NCBI GenBank assembly: GCA_012744445.1
Contig: JAAYBZ010000025.1
Coordinates: forward strand, 1 to 35,273
Origin: Myxococcales bacterium
GTDB taxonomy: Bacteria; Myxococcota_A; Polyangia; Polyangiales; Houyiibacteriaceae
Direction of reading: 5' to 3'
Length of the DNA stretch: 35,273 bases
Shown: positions 1 through 9,926 of the stretch, piece after piece
Layout: each line of letters starts with the position of its first letter
Numbering within the stretch: position 1 is the stretch's first letter
Notes under the pieces: model-generated
What the model was told of the DNA's origin: nothing
What the model saw: the letters and a program-made list of their open reading frames with translations, nothing else
Databases searched by the model: none
Program-made: the position numbers and the translations under genes

Positions 1-419
1 CCGAGGAAGACGGGCGGCGAGACGGGGCGCGCCATGGCCCAGACCACCGGGACGCCGCCCAGCGTGAGCCCGATGAAGAGGCTGTACATCATGTAGCGGT
101 GCTCGACGACGGCCGCGTGGACGAGCCCGGCGAAGAGCAGGATCGACGCGAGCGCCGCGACGATCGTCACGGCGAGGACCGCCACGGCGGTGCGCGAGAA
201 GCGCAGCGCGCTGATCTCCGCGATCGAGCGCATCACGTAGGGGTAGATGCCGGACGCGAGGAGCATCGTCCCGCCGCTGATGCCGGGGACGAGGTTGGCG
301 AGGCCCATGAGGGTCCCGCCCAGGATCGCCCGCACCATGAGGAGCGGGGCGCGGCCGTAGCCGTAGACTTCGCCCGGCTTCTCTGCTTGCTCGGTGGGCT
401 CGATCGAGTCGGATGCCAT
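1..419 (-). CDS. DUF368/PopT-family undecaprenyl-phosphate translocase, N-terminal part (runs off window)
   Basis: Partial gene: 139 codons from an ATG at 419, open to the left edge. After a short polar N-terminus, residues about 23-56 carry the DUF368 signature: a hydrophobic helix, then MGLANLVPGISGGTMLL and GIYPYV. Two further hydrophobic segments follow. DUF368 (PopT) proteins are polytopic inner-membrane proteins that, with the DedA family, recycle undecaprenyl phosphate across the membrane for envelope polymer synthesis. The start lies 48 bp beyond the stop of the acyl-CoA ligase gene on the same strand, so the two may be cotranscribed. The C-terminal half of the family, including its second PGVSGG-like repeat, lies outside the window. 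The family call is firm from the motif; the substrate is inferred from the family. Confidence 0.82.
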   Translation of the reverse strand, partial: MASDSIEPTEQAEKPGEVYGYGRAPLLMVRAILGGTLMGLANLVPGISGGTMLLASGIYPYVMRSIAEISALRFSRTAVAVLAVTIVAALASILLFAGLVHAAVVEHRYMMYSLFIGLTLGGVPVVWAMARPVSPPVFL

Positions 420-467
420 GGCGGCGTTGTACCCCGCCGCGCGAACGCCGCCTAGAGGACGCAGGTC

Positions 468-2318
<1,851 letters not shown>

Positions 2319-2440
2319 AGCAGCCGCGCCCACCCCGGGCGACCCCTGGACCGGGGGGTGGCCGCGGCTTCAACCTCCACGCTTTGCGTGCTACGCCTCG
2401 GCTCCGCAAAAGGACCTCCTTCGAGCACCGGGACCATCGA

Positions 2441-4336
2441 ATGAGCTTCACGATCGAAGACGCCGCCGAGCGCTACCTCATCCGCGGCTGGGGCGAGCCG
2501 TACTTCCGCATCAACGAGCGAGGACACGTCGAGGTGCGCCCCGACAGCCGCTCCGATCGCACGGTCGACCTCTACGAGCTCACGCGCGAGCTCGAGGCGA
2601 GGGGCCTCGATCTGCCGCTCCTCATCCGATTCCCGAACATCCTCGAGGACCGGATCCGACTCATCAACGAGTGTTTCCGGAAGGCCATCAAGGAGTACCA
2701 GTACGGCGGCTCCTATCGGGGCGTCTTCCCCATCAAGGTCAACCAGCAACGCCACATCATCGAGGACATCGTCGAGTTCGGGCGCGACTACCGCTACGGC
2801 CTCGAGGCGGGCTCCAAGCCCGAGCTCCTCATCGCGCTCGCGGCGATGCACCACGAGGACGGGTTCATCGTCTGCAACGGCTACAAGGACCTCACGTACA
2901 TGGAAACGGCGCTCGTCGCGACGCGCTTCGACAACGAGGTCATCGTCGTGCTCGAGCGCATCGAGGAGCTCGGCCTGATGCTCAAGGCGTCGGAGAAGCT
3001 CGGCATCCGGCCGTCGCTCGGCGTGCGCGCCAAGCTCTCGCAGCGCGGCATGGGCCAGTGGGCCGACTCCGCCGGTGATCGCGCCAAGTTCGGCCTCACC
3101 ACCGCCGAGATCGTGCACGTCGTCGACGAGCTCCAGAGCCGCGAGATGCTCGACTGCCTCAAGCTCCTCCACTTCCACATGGGGAGCCAGGTCTCGAGCA
3201 TCATCCCCATCAAGAACGCGATGCGCGAGGCGAGCCAGCTCTACGTCGAGCTCGCGAAGATGGGCTGCGCCATGGGCTACCTCGACGTCGGCGGCGGCCT
3301 CGCGGTCGACTACGACGGCTCCAAGACCGACTTCCGCGTCAGCATGAACTACGGCGTGCAGGAGTACGCCTACGACGTGATCTCGGCGATCGGCGACGCC
3401 TGCGAGAAGGCCGGCATCGCGGCGCCCACCGTGGTCAGCGAGTCGGGCCGCGCCATCGCGAGCTACCAGAGCGTGCTGGTCTTCGACGTCCTTGGCGTCG
3501 ACCGCACCGGCTTCGGCGAGCCCAAGCCCGTCGAGGAGGACGAGCACGACATCCTCAAGGGCCTCTACGAAACCTGGAAGGGCGTCCAGCGCAAGAACGT
3601 CCAGGAGGCGTTCCACGACGCGCAGCAGGGGCTCGAGGAGGCGCGGAGCCTCTTCAAGTTCGGCTATCTCTCGCTGCGCCAGCTCGCGCGCGCCGAGCGC
3701 CTCTACTGGCACTGCCTCGAGAAGATCCACGAGGTGGCCAAGCGCCTCGACCACGTCCCCGAGGAGCTCCAGCGCCTCGGGGAGCTCCTCGGTTCCATCT
3801 ACTACTGCAATTTCTCGCTCTTCCAGTCGGCGCCCGACATCTGGGCGATGGATCAGCTCTTCCCGTTCATGCCGATCCACCGTCTCGACGAGGAGCCCAC
3901 GGTAAAGGCCCGTCTCGCCGACCTCACCTGCGACAGCGACGGCATGGTGGAGACCTTCATCGACGTCGAAGAGGTGGGCACGAGCCTCGACGTGCACCCG
4001 GTGCGCGAGGGCGAGCCCTACATCCTCGGCATGTTCCTCGGCGGCGCGTACCAGGAGATCCTCGGCGACCTGCACAACCTCTTCGGCGACACCAACGTCG
4101 TGCACGTGCGGCTCGAGGACTACGGCTACAGCGTGAGCAACGTCATCAAGGGCGACTCCATCTACGAAGTGCTCCGCTACTTGCAGTACGATCCCGAGGA
4201 CATGATCGAACGCGTCCGCAAGCAGGCCGAGCGCGCGCTCTCCGCCAAGCGCATGACGGTGAGCCAGCTCCGCGCCTTCATGGAGCACTACGAAGAGGCG
4301 CTCCGCGGCTACACCTATCTCAAGGGGGATGGGTGA
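2441..4336 (+). CDS. speA: Biosynthetic arginine decarboxylase
   Basis: PLP-dependent, fold-III enzyme that decarboxylates arginine to agmatine, the first step of the agmatine route to putrescine. It has 631 residues, close to the E. coli enzyme. The PLP lysine is K99 in VFPIKVNQ. HFHMGSQ, the glycine-rich DVGGGLAVDYDG and SESGRAI belong to the alanine-racemase-like barrel, and CDSDGMVE near the C-terminus carries the Cys-Asp active-site contribution. The open frame extends upstream to a TTG at 2384, but MSFTIEDAAERYLIRGWGEPYF matches the usual family N-terminus, so I start at the ATG at 2441. Its stop overlaps the GTG start of the next gene, so the two are coupled. Confidence 0.96.
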   Translation: MSFTIEDAAERYLIRGWGEPYFRINERGHVEVRPDSRSDRTVDLYELTRELEARGLDLPLLIRFPNILEDRIRLINECFRKAIKEYQYGGSYRGVFPIKVNQQRHIIEDIVEFGRDYRYGLEAGSKPELLIALAAMHHEDGFIVCNGYKDLTYMETALVATRFDNEVIVVLERIEELGLMLKASEKLGIRPSLGVRAKLSQRGMGQWADSAGDRAKFGLTTAEIVHVVDELQSREMLDCLKLLHFHMGSQVSSIIPIKNAMREASQLYVELAKMGCAMGYLDVGGGLAVDYDGSKTDFRVSMNYGVQEYAYDVISAIGDACEKAGIAAPTVVSESGRAIASYQSVLVFDVLGVDRTGFGEPKPVEEDEHDILKGLYETWKGVQRKNVQEAFHDAQQGLEEARSLFKFGYLSLRQLARAERLYWHCLEKIHEVAKRLDHVPEELQRLGELLGSIYYCNFSLFQSAPDIWAMDQLFPFMPIHRLDEEPTVKARLADLTCDSDGMVETFIDVEEVGTSLDVHPVREGEPYILGMFLGGAYQEILGDLHNLFGDTNVVHVRLEDYGYSVSNVIKGDSIYEVLRYLQYDPEDMIERVRKQAERALSAKRMTVSQLRAFMEHYEEALRGYTYLKGDG

Positions 4337-5064
4337 CGCAGACCGGGCGGGGGGTGCTCGTCGTCACGCCCACGTACGACGAGCGCGAGAACCTCGAGGA
4401 GCTCGTCTCGGGCGTGCATCGCTTCTGCCCCGAGGCCGAGATCCTCGTGGTGGACGACGCCTCGCCCGACGGAACCGGGGCGCTCGCGGATGCGATCGCC
4501 GCGCGCGATCCCCGCGTCCACGTCCTCCACCGCCCCGGCAAGCTCGGCCTCGGAAGCGCCTATCTCGACGCCTTCCGCTGGGGCCTCGCCCGCGACTTCC
4601 AGGTGTTCGTGCAGATGGACACCGACGGAAGCCACGACCCGGGCTACCTCCCCGCGCTCCTCGAGGAGCTCGAGCATGGCGCCGATCTCGTCGTCGGCTC
4701 GCGCAACGTGCCGGGCGGCGCCGTGGAGGGCTGGGGCCTCGGCCGGCACCTCCTCAGCAAGGGCGGGAGCCTCTACTCGCGCCTCCTCCTCGGCCTCCCC
4801 GTCCGCGACCTCACGAGCGGCTTCAAGGCGTTCACGCGCGATACGCTCCTCGCCATCGATCTCGACGAGGTCCGCTCGGAGGGCTACGCGTTCCAGATCG
4901 AGCTCACCTACCGCGCCTTCCTCGCGGGCAAGCGCGTGGTCGAGCACCCGATCGTCTTCGTCGATCGCCGCGTCGGCCAGAGCAAGATGAGCCGCCGCAT
5001 CGTCGCCGAGGCCGTCGTCATGGTGCCGGCGCTCCGTCTCCGCGCGGCGCGGCGGCGGCTCTGA
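4333..5064 (+). CDS. GT2 glycosyltransferase, polyprenol monophosphomannose (dolichol-P-mannose) synthase-like
   Basis: Family GT2 enzyme expected to move mannose (or another hexose) from a nucleotide sugar to a polyprenyl phosphate on the inner membrane. The 243 residues include the nucleotide-binding start VVTPTYDERENLEEL, VVDDASPDGTG at 39-49, the metal-binding D96-T97-D98 in QMDTDGSHDP, the acceptor-loop LTSGFKAF, and a VGQSKMS segment typical of Dpm1/Ppm1-like proteins. No C-terminal membrane helices are present, so it belongs to the soluble catalytic type. The start is a GTG whose last two bases fall inside the speA stop (GTGA overlap), with AAGGGGG at 4322-4328 as a ribosome-binding site inside speA. 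The donor sugar is not certain from sequence. Confidence 0.9.
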   Translation: MTQTGRGVLVVTPTYDERENLEELVSGVHRFCPEAEILVVDDASPDGTGALADAIAARDPRVHVLHRPGKLGLGSAYLDAFRWGLARDFQVFVQMDTDGSHDPGYLPALLEELEHGADLVVGSRNVPGGAVEGWGLGRHLLSKGGSLYSRLLLGLPVRDLTSGFKAFTRDTLLAIDLDEVRSEGYAFQIELTYRAFLAGKRVVEHPIVFVDRRVGQSKMSRRIVAEAVVMVPALRLRAARRRL

Positions 5065-5070
5065 CGCGGC

Positions 5071-6153
5071 TCAGCAGCCGCAGCCCCACGTGCGCATCGC
5101 GAAGCGCGTGGCCTCGTACCCTCCCGGCGCGATGACGCCGTAGGCGTACGGGGCGATCCACCCCACGAAGGCGATGACTTCGCCGCGGCGCACGAGGTCC
5201 GGGGTGGACCAGGGGACCGAAGTCTCGGCCAGGGGAATCCGTTCGGCGCGGCCGCCGCGGAGCGGCTGACGGATCAGCACGGAGAACGCGGTGTAGTCGC
5301 CTCCGCAATCCCACGGGAGGTACGTGAGCACGTAGACGTGGTCGTCGTCGCCGAAGCGATAGGCCTCGGTGATCTCGGAGAGCTCGATCCAGGCCCGGCC
5401 GCGCTCGTGGTGCGCCTCGCGCTCGTACGAGGCCTGGTTCTCGAGGTAGCGGGGATCGTCGAGGACGAGGCGCTTCCAGTCGTCTGGGATCGAGTCGAGG
5501 TCGACGCGCTCGGCGAGCTCGGGCATCGGCTCGACCGTCGCCTTCGTGGCGAAGGCGGGCGCGCGGCAGGCGCCGAGCTCCTCGACCTCGACGACCACGG
5601 TCCGAACGCCGTGCGCCCAGATCGTCTCCGGCGAGAGCATCGAGGCGCGCTGATCGACGCACTCGAAGAGGTCCTCGCCCTCGACGCCGAGGGCGTCGCA
5701 CTCGATCTCGGCGAGCACGCGCGCGTCGGCGAACGAAGCCAGCACCATCGGCTCGCTCGTCCGCGTCTCGCAGACGCGACCGGTGCGATCGAGGACCCGC
5801 ACGTCGCGCCAAGCCCAGACGCGCTCCGCCGTGCGCGCCGGCGAGACGAGCTTCGCGAGCGCGACGGCGCCCTCCGGCCCCGAGGTCAGGCGCTCGAGGT
5901 CCCGGGGCGACTCGCCCTGCGCGAGCGCGGCGAGCGCCTCGTCCTCTTCACGATCGGGCGCGTCCTGCGAGCGGAGCACGAGGAAGGTCCGCCCACCGAG
6001 CTCGAAGATCGGCGCGAGCTCCCCCCCGAAGATCGAGCTCTCGCGCGCCTCCGCGGGCGTCGTGCGATCGGGGCGGAAGGCCTCTGCGAAGGCAATCGAC
6101 GAGATCGAGGCGGCGAGGAGCGAGGCGAGGGCGATGCGTCGGAGCGGTTTCAT
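5071..6153 (-). CDS. Exported protein of unknown function
   Basis: 360 residues starting with a Sec signal peptide (MKPLRR, a hydrophobic stretch, cleavage predicted after about residue 23 at AFA/EAF). The mature part is acidic, has about seven cysteines including a closing TWGCGC, and shows no enzyme motif I recognise. The start is the ATG at 6153, preceded by GAGGT. The gene converges on the glycosyltransferase with only 6 bp between stop codons. Cys pairs in an exported protein suggest disulfides. A secreted or outer-surface structural role is possible but not shown. Confidence 0.8.
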   Translation of the reverse strand: MKPLRRIALASLLAASISSIAFAEAFRPDRTTPAEARESSIFGGELAPIFELGGRTFLVLRSQDAPDREEDEALAALAQGESPRDLERLTSGPEGAVALAKLVSPARTAERVWAWRDVRVLDRTGRVCETRTSEPMVLASFADARVLAEIECDALGVEGEDLFECVDQRASMLSPETIWAHGVRTVVVEVEELGACRAPAFATKATVEPMPELAERVDLDSIPDDWKRLVLDDPRYLENQASYEREAHHERGRAWIELSEITEAYRFGDDDHVYVLTYLPWDCGGDYTAFSVLIRQPLRGGRAERIPLAETSVPWSTPDLVRRGEVIAFVGWIAPYAYGVIAPGGYEATRFAMRTWGCGC

Positions 6154-6273
6154 GACCTCGGATGGAGCAATCCTGGTGCCAAGCCTAGAACCGCGTGAAT
6201 TCAGCCCGTTACCGCCAGGGCGGCGCGCCGCGTGTGTCGCACGGGACGCACCCTCGGCGCCCCCCGGACACGA

Positions 6274-7368
6274 TCAGCGGCGGACGCGCCCGAAGCGCCG
6301 CACGAGCTCGAGGGCGAGCTCGAAGGTGAGGTGCGAGCTCGTCGGCGTGTTGAGGAAGGTCGGCGCGATGAGGTCGGCGCCGAGCTCCCAGTCCTGCCCG
6401 AGGTCGAGGTTGAGCCCTGCGGAGAAGCGCGCGATCGGGCCGTTGTAGGGCAGGTAGCCCATCGCGAAGCGGATCGGGAGACGGAGCCGCTCGAGATCCG
6501 CGAGGTGCGCCTTGTACTCGAACTGGCCGAGCACCGGGAGGTTGTGCGCGCGCTGCCCGCCGCTCGGGAGGTTCGCGTAACCCGCGATCACGCTCAGCGC
6601 GAAGGTGTCGGAGACGCGGAGCTCGAGCCGCCCGCGGAGGTGGAAGACGGCGAAGCGATCGTCGCCCGTGCCGATCGCCGGCGCCGCGATGAGCGCGATC
6701 GCGCCGCGATGCGAGGGGCGGCGATCGTCGTCGCGCGCGAGCGTCGGGAGCGGCGCGACGGGCGGCGAGGGCGACGGGGCGAGCGCGCGCGCCGCGGCCT
6801 CGCGATCGAAGTCGGTGGCCGGCGGCACGCGCTCGTCGACGAGCGCGTCGATGGCGGGCCCCAGGTTCTTCGCGTCGGCGGCGACGCGCCCGGCGACGAC
6901 AGGGCTCCCGTCGATCGAGACGACGACGATCTGCACGACGTAACGCCCCTGCTCCGCCCAGACCTGCGAGGAGACGACGCGCCCGACGCCCGCCACGCGC
7001 GCGGCGCGCTCGAGGGCGAGCGCCGAGGGCGCGGCCGGGAGCCCCGCGCGCGCCGCGACCTCGCGCGACGCATGACCATCGAAGACCGCGTAGCCGCGCG
7101 TGGCGAGCCGGGCGCGGAGCCGATCGACGACGAAGCGGGGCACGACGGGATCGACCCCGTAGCCGTAGGTGTCGAAGGCGACGAGCGGGAGGAGGCTCGG
7201 CCGCGGCGTGCCAAGCGCGGCCGACGACTCGAGCGGTCTCGACGCCTCCGGCGCCGGTGCCTCGGCGCTCGGCGCGGGCGCTTCGCCTTCGGCAGGAGCC
7301 TCGGCGTCGGCCCGGAGCGTGCCCGGCGCCATCGCGAGGATCACGACGAAGACGATCGCGAGCCGCAC
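6274..7368 (-). CDS. Exported two-part protein: TolB/CsgG-like N-domain and predicted beta-barrel C-terminus
   Basis: 364 residues from the GTG at 7368. The frame is open further upstream, but a start here gives a proper signal peptide (VRLAIVFVVILAMAPGTLRADA) and a GAGGGACGAG sequence just before it. Residues about 25-60 are Pro/Ala/Glu-rich. About 60-190 look like an alpha/beta domain of the kind in periplasmic nucleoside/TolB-N or CsgG-like lipoproteins: a hydrophobic strand LLPLVAFDTYGYG, a helix RFVVDRLRARLATRGY, and VVSSQVW...YVVQIVVVSI. About 215-364 alternate polar and hydrophobic residues (FHLRGRLELRVSDTFALSVIAGY and similar), as outer-membrane strands do. It begins 8 bp after the stop of the upstream gene, so it is cotranscribed with it. 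Function unknown. Confidence 0.72.
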   Translation of the reverse strand: MRLAIVFVVILAMAPGTLRADAEAPAEGEAPAPSAEAPAPEASRPLESSAALGTPRPSLLPLVAFDTYGYGVDPVVPRFVVDRLRARLATRGYAVFDGHASREVAARAGLPAAPSALALERAARVAGVGRVVSSQVWAEQGRYVVQIVVVSIDGSPVVAGRVAADAKNLGPAIDALVDERVPPATDFDREAAARALAPSPSPPVAPLPTLARDDDRRPSHRGAIALIAAPAIGTGDDRFAVFHLRGRLELRVSDTFALSVIAGYANLPSGGQRAHNLPVLGQFEYKAHLADLERLRLPIRFAMGYLPYNGPIARFSAGLNLDLGQDWELGADLIAPTFLNTPTSSHLTFELALELVRRFGRVRR

Positions 7369-7376
7369 CTCGTCCC

Positions 7377-7916
7377 TCAGCCTCCGCGCCGCGAGAGCAC
7401 GAAGAAATTCGAGAACACGCGCGTGACGCCGAGGTCGATGTACGCCTTGCCGAGGAGGAGCGTGGGGTTCTCCGGATCGACCTGGACGAGGAAGTCGCGG
7501 ATGCGCGACTCGGGGTTCAAGCGGTGGTTCCGCCCCGAGCCGTAGTCGAGGAGGTAGGCGTTGGGGTAGTCGCCGTAGCGGCCGGGGGTGACGGGCACGA
7601 CGTCGTAGAAGCCGTGCCGGGACTCGGGCCCGCCGCCGTCCTTGGGCACCCATGGCGCCGTGATGCCGGCGCGCGGCCGCTCGACGAAGAGGTTGTAGCC
7701 CACGAGCTTCCCCGCCTCGTCCTCGAAGAAGCCCTTGATGAACTTCTGGAAGCCGAGGACGCGGGTGAAGGCCGGCGTGTTGAAGCCGTCGAACTCGCGG
7801 CCCACGAGCTCCGCGCGCGCGGGGCGCGTCCCGCGCCGGAGGGCGTCCTCCAGCCGCTCGCGCGGGGAGGTGGCGAGTTCTTCGAAGGTGATGCCTGCGT
7901 ACGGGTGATCCGCCAT
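7377..7916 (-). CDS. Conserved hypothetical cytoplasmic protein
   Basis: 179 residues starting MADHPYAGITFEEL at the ATG at 7916. The open frame continues upstream, but codons before this Met look non-coding and a -10-like TATGGT sits 8 nt before the ATG. Recognisable blocks are EFDGFNTPAFTRVLGFQKFIKGFF, a central LVGYNLFV, NAYLLDYGSG and DFLVQVDPENPTLLLGKAYI. They suggest a compact beta-rich domain that I have seen as an uncharacterised family in myxobacteria but cannot name. There is no signal peptide or membrane segment. It is the first gene of a two-gene unit with the exported barrel-like protein. Confidence 0.75.
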   Translation of the reverse strand: MADHPYAGITFEELATSPRERLEDALRRGTRPARAELVGREFDGFNTPAFTRVLGFQKFIKGFFEDEAGKLVGYNLFVERPRAGITAPWVPKDGGGPESRHGFYDVVPVTPGRYGDYPNAYLLDYGSGRNHRLNPESRIRDFLVQVDPENPTLLLGKAYIDLGVTRVFSNFFVLSRRGG

Positions 7917-7924
7917 CGTCGTCG

Positions 7925-7930
7925 ACCATA
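7925..7930 (-). promoter_or_regulatory. -10-like TATGGT just upstream of the 7916 start
   Basis: On the minus strand TATGGT ends 8 nt before the ATG at 7916. If used, transcription would start at about the initiation codon. It is one of a set with the same spacing in this window. No good -35 is visible. Confidence 0.4.
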
Positions 7931-8015
7931 CCCGCCCCGACCCATCTTCGTCGAGCGAGGGCCCCGTGGCGTGCAATTCCGTGGAAGACCTGCTATTTGG
8001 CGCGCCGCGTTATCC

Positions 8016-8906
8016 ATGGCCCCCATCGATCTCGACGCATTTCTCGACTTCATCCGCGAGCGGACGGACGAGACCGTGATCGACGCGCTGAACGCCATGC
8101 CCCGCGGCGATCTCGCGCGGCTCTCCGCCGCCGTCCGAAACGCCCTCGAGGCCTGCCCCATCCCCATCGAGCGCGGCAAGCGCGCCGCCGTCGCCGAGCG
8201 CCGCGCCCGGCTCCGCCGCGCCGAGGCCCTCCTCGAGGCGCGCAAGGGCGACCCCACCCGCCTCATCGGCTTCGCCCGCGAGCGCTGGGTCGAAGGGGGC
8301 AAGCACCTCGAATACCTCCGCCTCATGGTGGCCTTCGGGCGCCGTGAGGCCGCGCTCGACCTCGCCTTCGCGCTCCTCGAGCGCGACTTCGACGAGGACC
8401 AGGAAGAGCTCGAGCGCTTCGTCGAGGAGGTCCTCGCCGTGCCCGAGGGCCACGCGGCGGCCCTCGAAGCCTACCTCCGCGAGCCCTCGGCCGAGGCCTT
8501 CGACGCCCTCCTCCGCTTCGCGCCGCCAGCCCTCGCCGAGCACCGCCTCCGCCACACGGTGCGCAAGCTCCTCGTCGCCGGCGCCGATCCGGTGCGCCTC
8601 CTCGAGGTGGCCGGCCCGCGCGCGCTCACCGAGGAGATGCAGGCGCGCATCGACGACGGCGAGATCCCCGCGGCCGAGCTGGCCCGCCTCCCCGAGCACC
8701 ACCCGGACTTCGCGCCCGACTGGCTCGGCCTCGCCGCGCGCAGCGCCCTCGCCAAGGGCGATCAGCTCGGGACGATCCGCCACCTCCGCGGCGCGCTCCG
8801 GCACGCGGGTCACTCGGCCGAGCGCGCGCGCGAGCACCTCGAGACCGTGCGCGAGCTCGCCGAGCCCGACCTCCTCGAGCTCCTCGATCGCGCCGGCCTC
8901 CGCTGA
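8016..8906 (+). CDS. Helical hypothetical protein
   Basis: 296 residues from the ATG at 8016. Almost entirely predicted alpha-helix, rich in Ala, Leu, Arg and Glu, with heptad-like and helical-hairpin segments (LARLSAAVRNALEAC, ERRARLRRAEALLEARKGD, RREAALDLAFALLERDF). It has no signal peptide, membrane segment or catalytic motif. The pattern suggests a HEAT- or TPR-like scaffold, but no repeat consensus is clean enough to name. The frame is open far upstream as an artefact of high GC; the ATG was chosen because the preceding codons do not resemble protein. It is followed 45 bp later by the lipid kinase gene on the same strand. Confidence 0.7.
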   Translation: MAPIDLDAFLDFIRERTDETVIDALNAMPRGDLARLSAAVRNALEACPIPIERGKRAAVAERRARLRRAEALLEARKGDPTRLIGFARERWVEGGKHLEYLRLMVAFGRREAALDLAFALLERDFDEDQEELERFVEEVLAVPEGHAAALEAYLREPSAEAFDALLRFAPPALAEHRLRHTVRKLLVAGADPVRLLEVAGPRALTEEMQARIDDGEIPAAELARLPEHHPDFAPDWLGLAARSALAKGDQLGTIRHLRGALRHAGHSAERAREHLETVRELAEPDLLELLDRAGLR

Positions 8907-8935
8907 CGGCATCGACTCCGCGCCGCGAGACTCGT

Positions 8936-8941
8936 TATAGT
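8936..8941 (+). promoter_or_regulatory. -10-like TATAGT upstream of the lipid kinase gene
   Basis: TATAGT matches TATAAT at five of six positions and ends 10 nt before the ATG at 8952, implying a 5' leader of only a few bases. No clear TTGACA lies at the right distance. Confidence 0.45.
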
Positions 8942-8951
8942 CGCGCGCGCC

Positions 8952-9899
8952 ATGCTCGACGCTGCGCATACGACCGTCATCGCCAACCCGGCCGCGCGCG
9001 GCGGATGGGTCCGCAAGCACTGGAGCTCCCTCGCGGCGGAGATCGAGCGGCACCTCGGGCGCGTGCGCTTCGCCCGCACCTCTCGCCCCGGCGACGCGCG
9101 CATCCTCGCGCGGAAGGCCATCGAGGAGGGCGCGACCTGCCTCGTCTCCTTCGGCGGCGACGGCACGCACGGCGAGGTGGTAGCCGGCATCCTCGATCAG
9201 GGCGCCGGCGACCGGGTCTCCCTCGGGATCCTCAACGCCGGCACGGGGGGTGATTTCCGCAAGCTCCTCATCGACGCCGGGACGCTCGAGGGGGCCTGCC
9301 GCACCATCGCGAAGACCGAGCCCGTCCCCGTCGACGTCGGCCGCGTCGAGTACCAGGGCGACGCCGGCGCGCGCGAGGATCGCCACTTCCTCAACATCGT
9401 CACGGCGGGCATCGGAGGCCTCGTCGATCGCTACGTCAACGAGTCACGGCTCCGCCTCGGCGGCACGCTCGACTACGCCATCGCCACGCTCCGGGCGAAC
9501 GTGCGCTATCGGCCCGCGCGCCTCCGCGTCGAGGTCGACGGAGCCACGATGGGCGAGTACGTGGTGAACGCCGTCTGTGTCTGCAACGGCCGATACGCGG
9601 GGGGCGGGATGTTCCTCGCGCCCTCCGCGCGCATCGCCGACGGCCTCTTCGAGGTCGTCGTCATCGAAGCCGCCCCGCTCCTCCAAGCCCTCGCGGTGGG
9701 CAAGGCCATCTACTCGGGCGCGCACCTCGAGTCCCGCCTCGTGCACCACGCGCGGGGCCGTCGCGTCGTCCTCACGCCACTCACGAGCGACGCAGCTTAT
9801 CTGGACGTCGACGGAGAAGCGCCGGGGGTGGCCCCGGCGACGGTGGAGGTCCTGCCCGGCGCGATCCGTCTCCACGGACCGCGCGCGGACGTGCTCTGA
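8952..9899 (+). CDS. Diacylglycerol kinase-fold lipid kinase (YegS/BmrU/DgkB family)
   Basis: 315 residues with the NTP-binding fold of the diacylglycerol/sphingosine kinase family. The N-terminus VIANPAARGG opens the fold. GGDGT at 68-72 is the signature nucleotide-binding loop, followed by ILNAGTGGDF, which aligns with the usual GTxNDF. The C-terminal beta-sandwich contains VCNGRYAGGGMFLAPSARIADGLFEVVVI, the expected second signature. It should phosphorylate diacylglycerol or a related lipid at the inner membrane. Two usual Asn positions (GGDGTxNE and GTxND) are both Gly here. It converges on the PA14 lipoprotein gene 27 bp away. Substrate unknown. Confidence 0.88.
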   Translation: MLDAAHTTVIANPAARGGWVRKHWSSLAAEIERHLGRVRFARTSRPGDARILARKAIEEGATCLVSFGGDGTHGEVVAGILDQGAGDRVSLGILNAGTGGDFRKLLIDAGTLEGACRTIAKTEPVPVDVGRVEYQGDAGAREDRHFLNIVTAGIGGLVDRYVNESRLRLGGTLDYAIATLRANVRYRPARLRVEVDGATMGEYVVNAVCVCNGRYAGGGMFLAPSARIADGLFEVVVIEAAPLLQALAVGKAIYSGAHLESRLVHHARGRRVVLTPLTSDAAYLDVDGEAPGVAPATVEVLPGAIRLHGPRADVL

Positions 9900-9926
9900 G
9901 GCGCACGGACGAGCCGCGCCCCCGCC

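Noticed and set aside
2377-2389. CACGC-TTT-GCGTG hairpin between the acyl-CoA ligase and speA as an operator or attenuator
   Set aside because: Five-base arms are expected by chance in DNA of this GC content, and nothing else supports regulation.
6274-7929. Apparent 551-residue fusion protein on the minus strand
   Set aside because: The upstream part is an out-of-frame reading of the 7377-7916 gene. A GTG at 7368 with a signal peptide is the true start.
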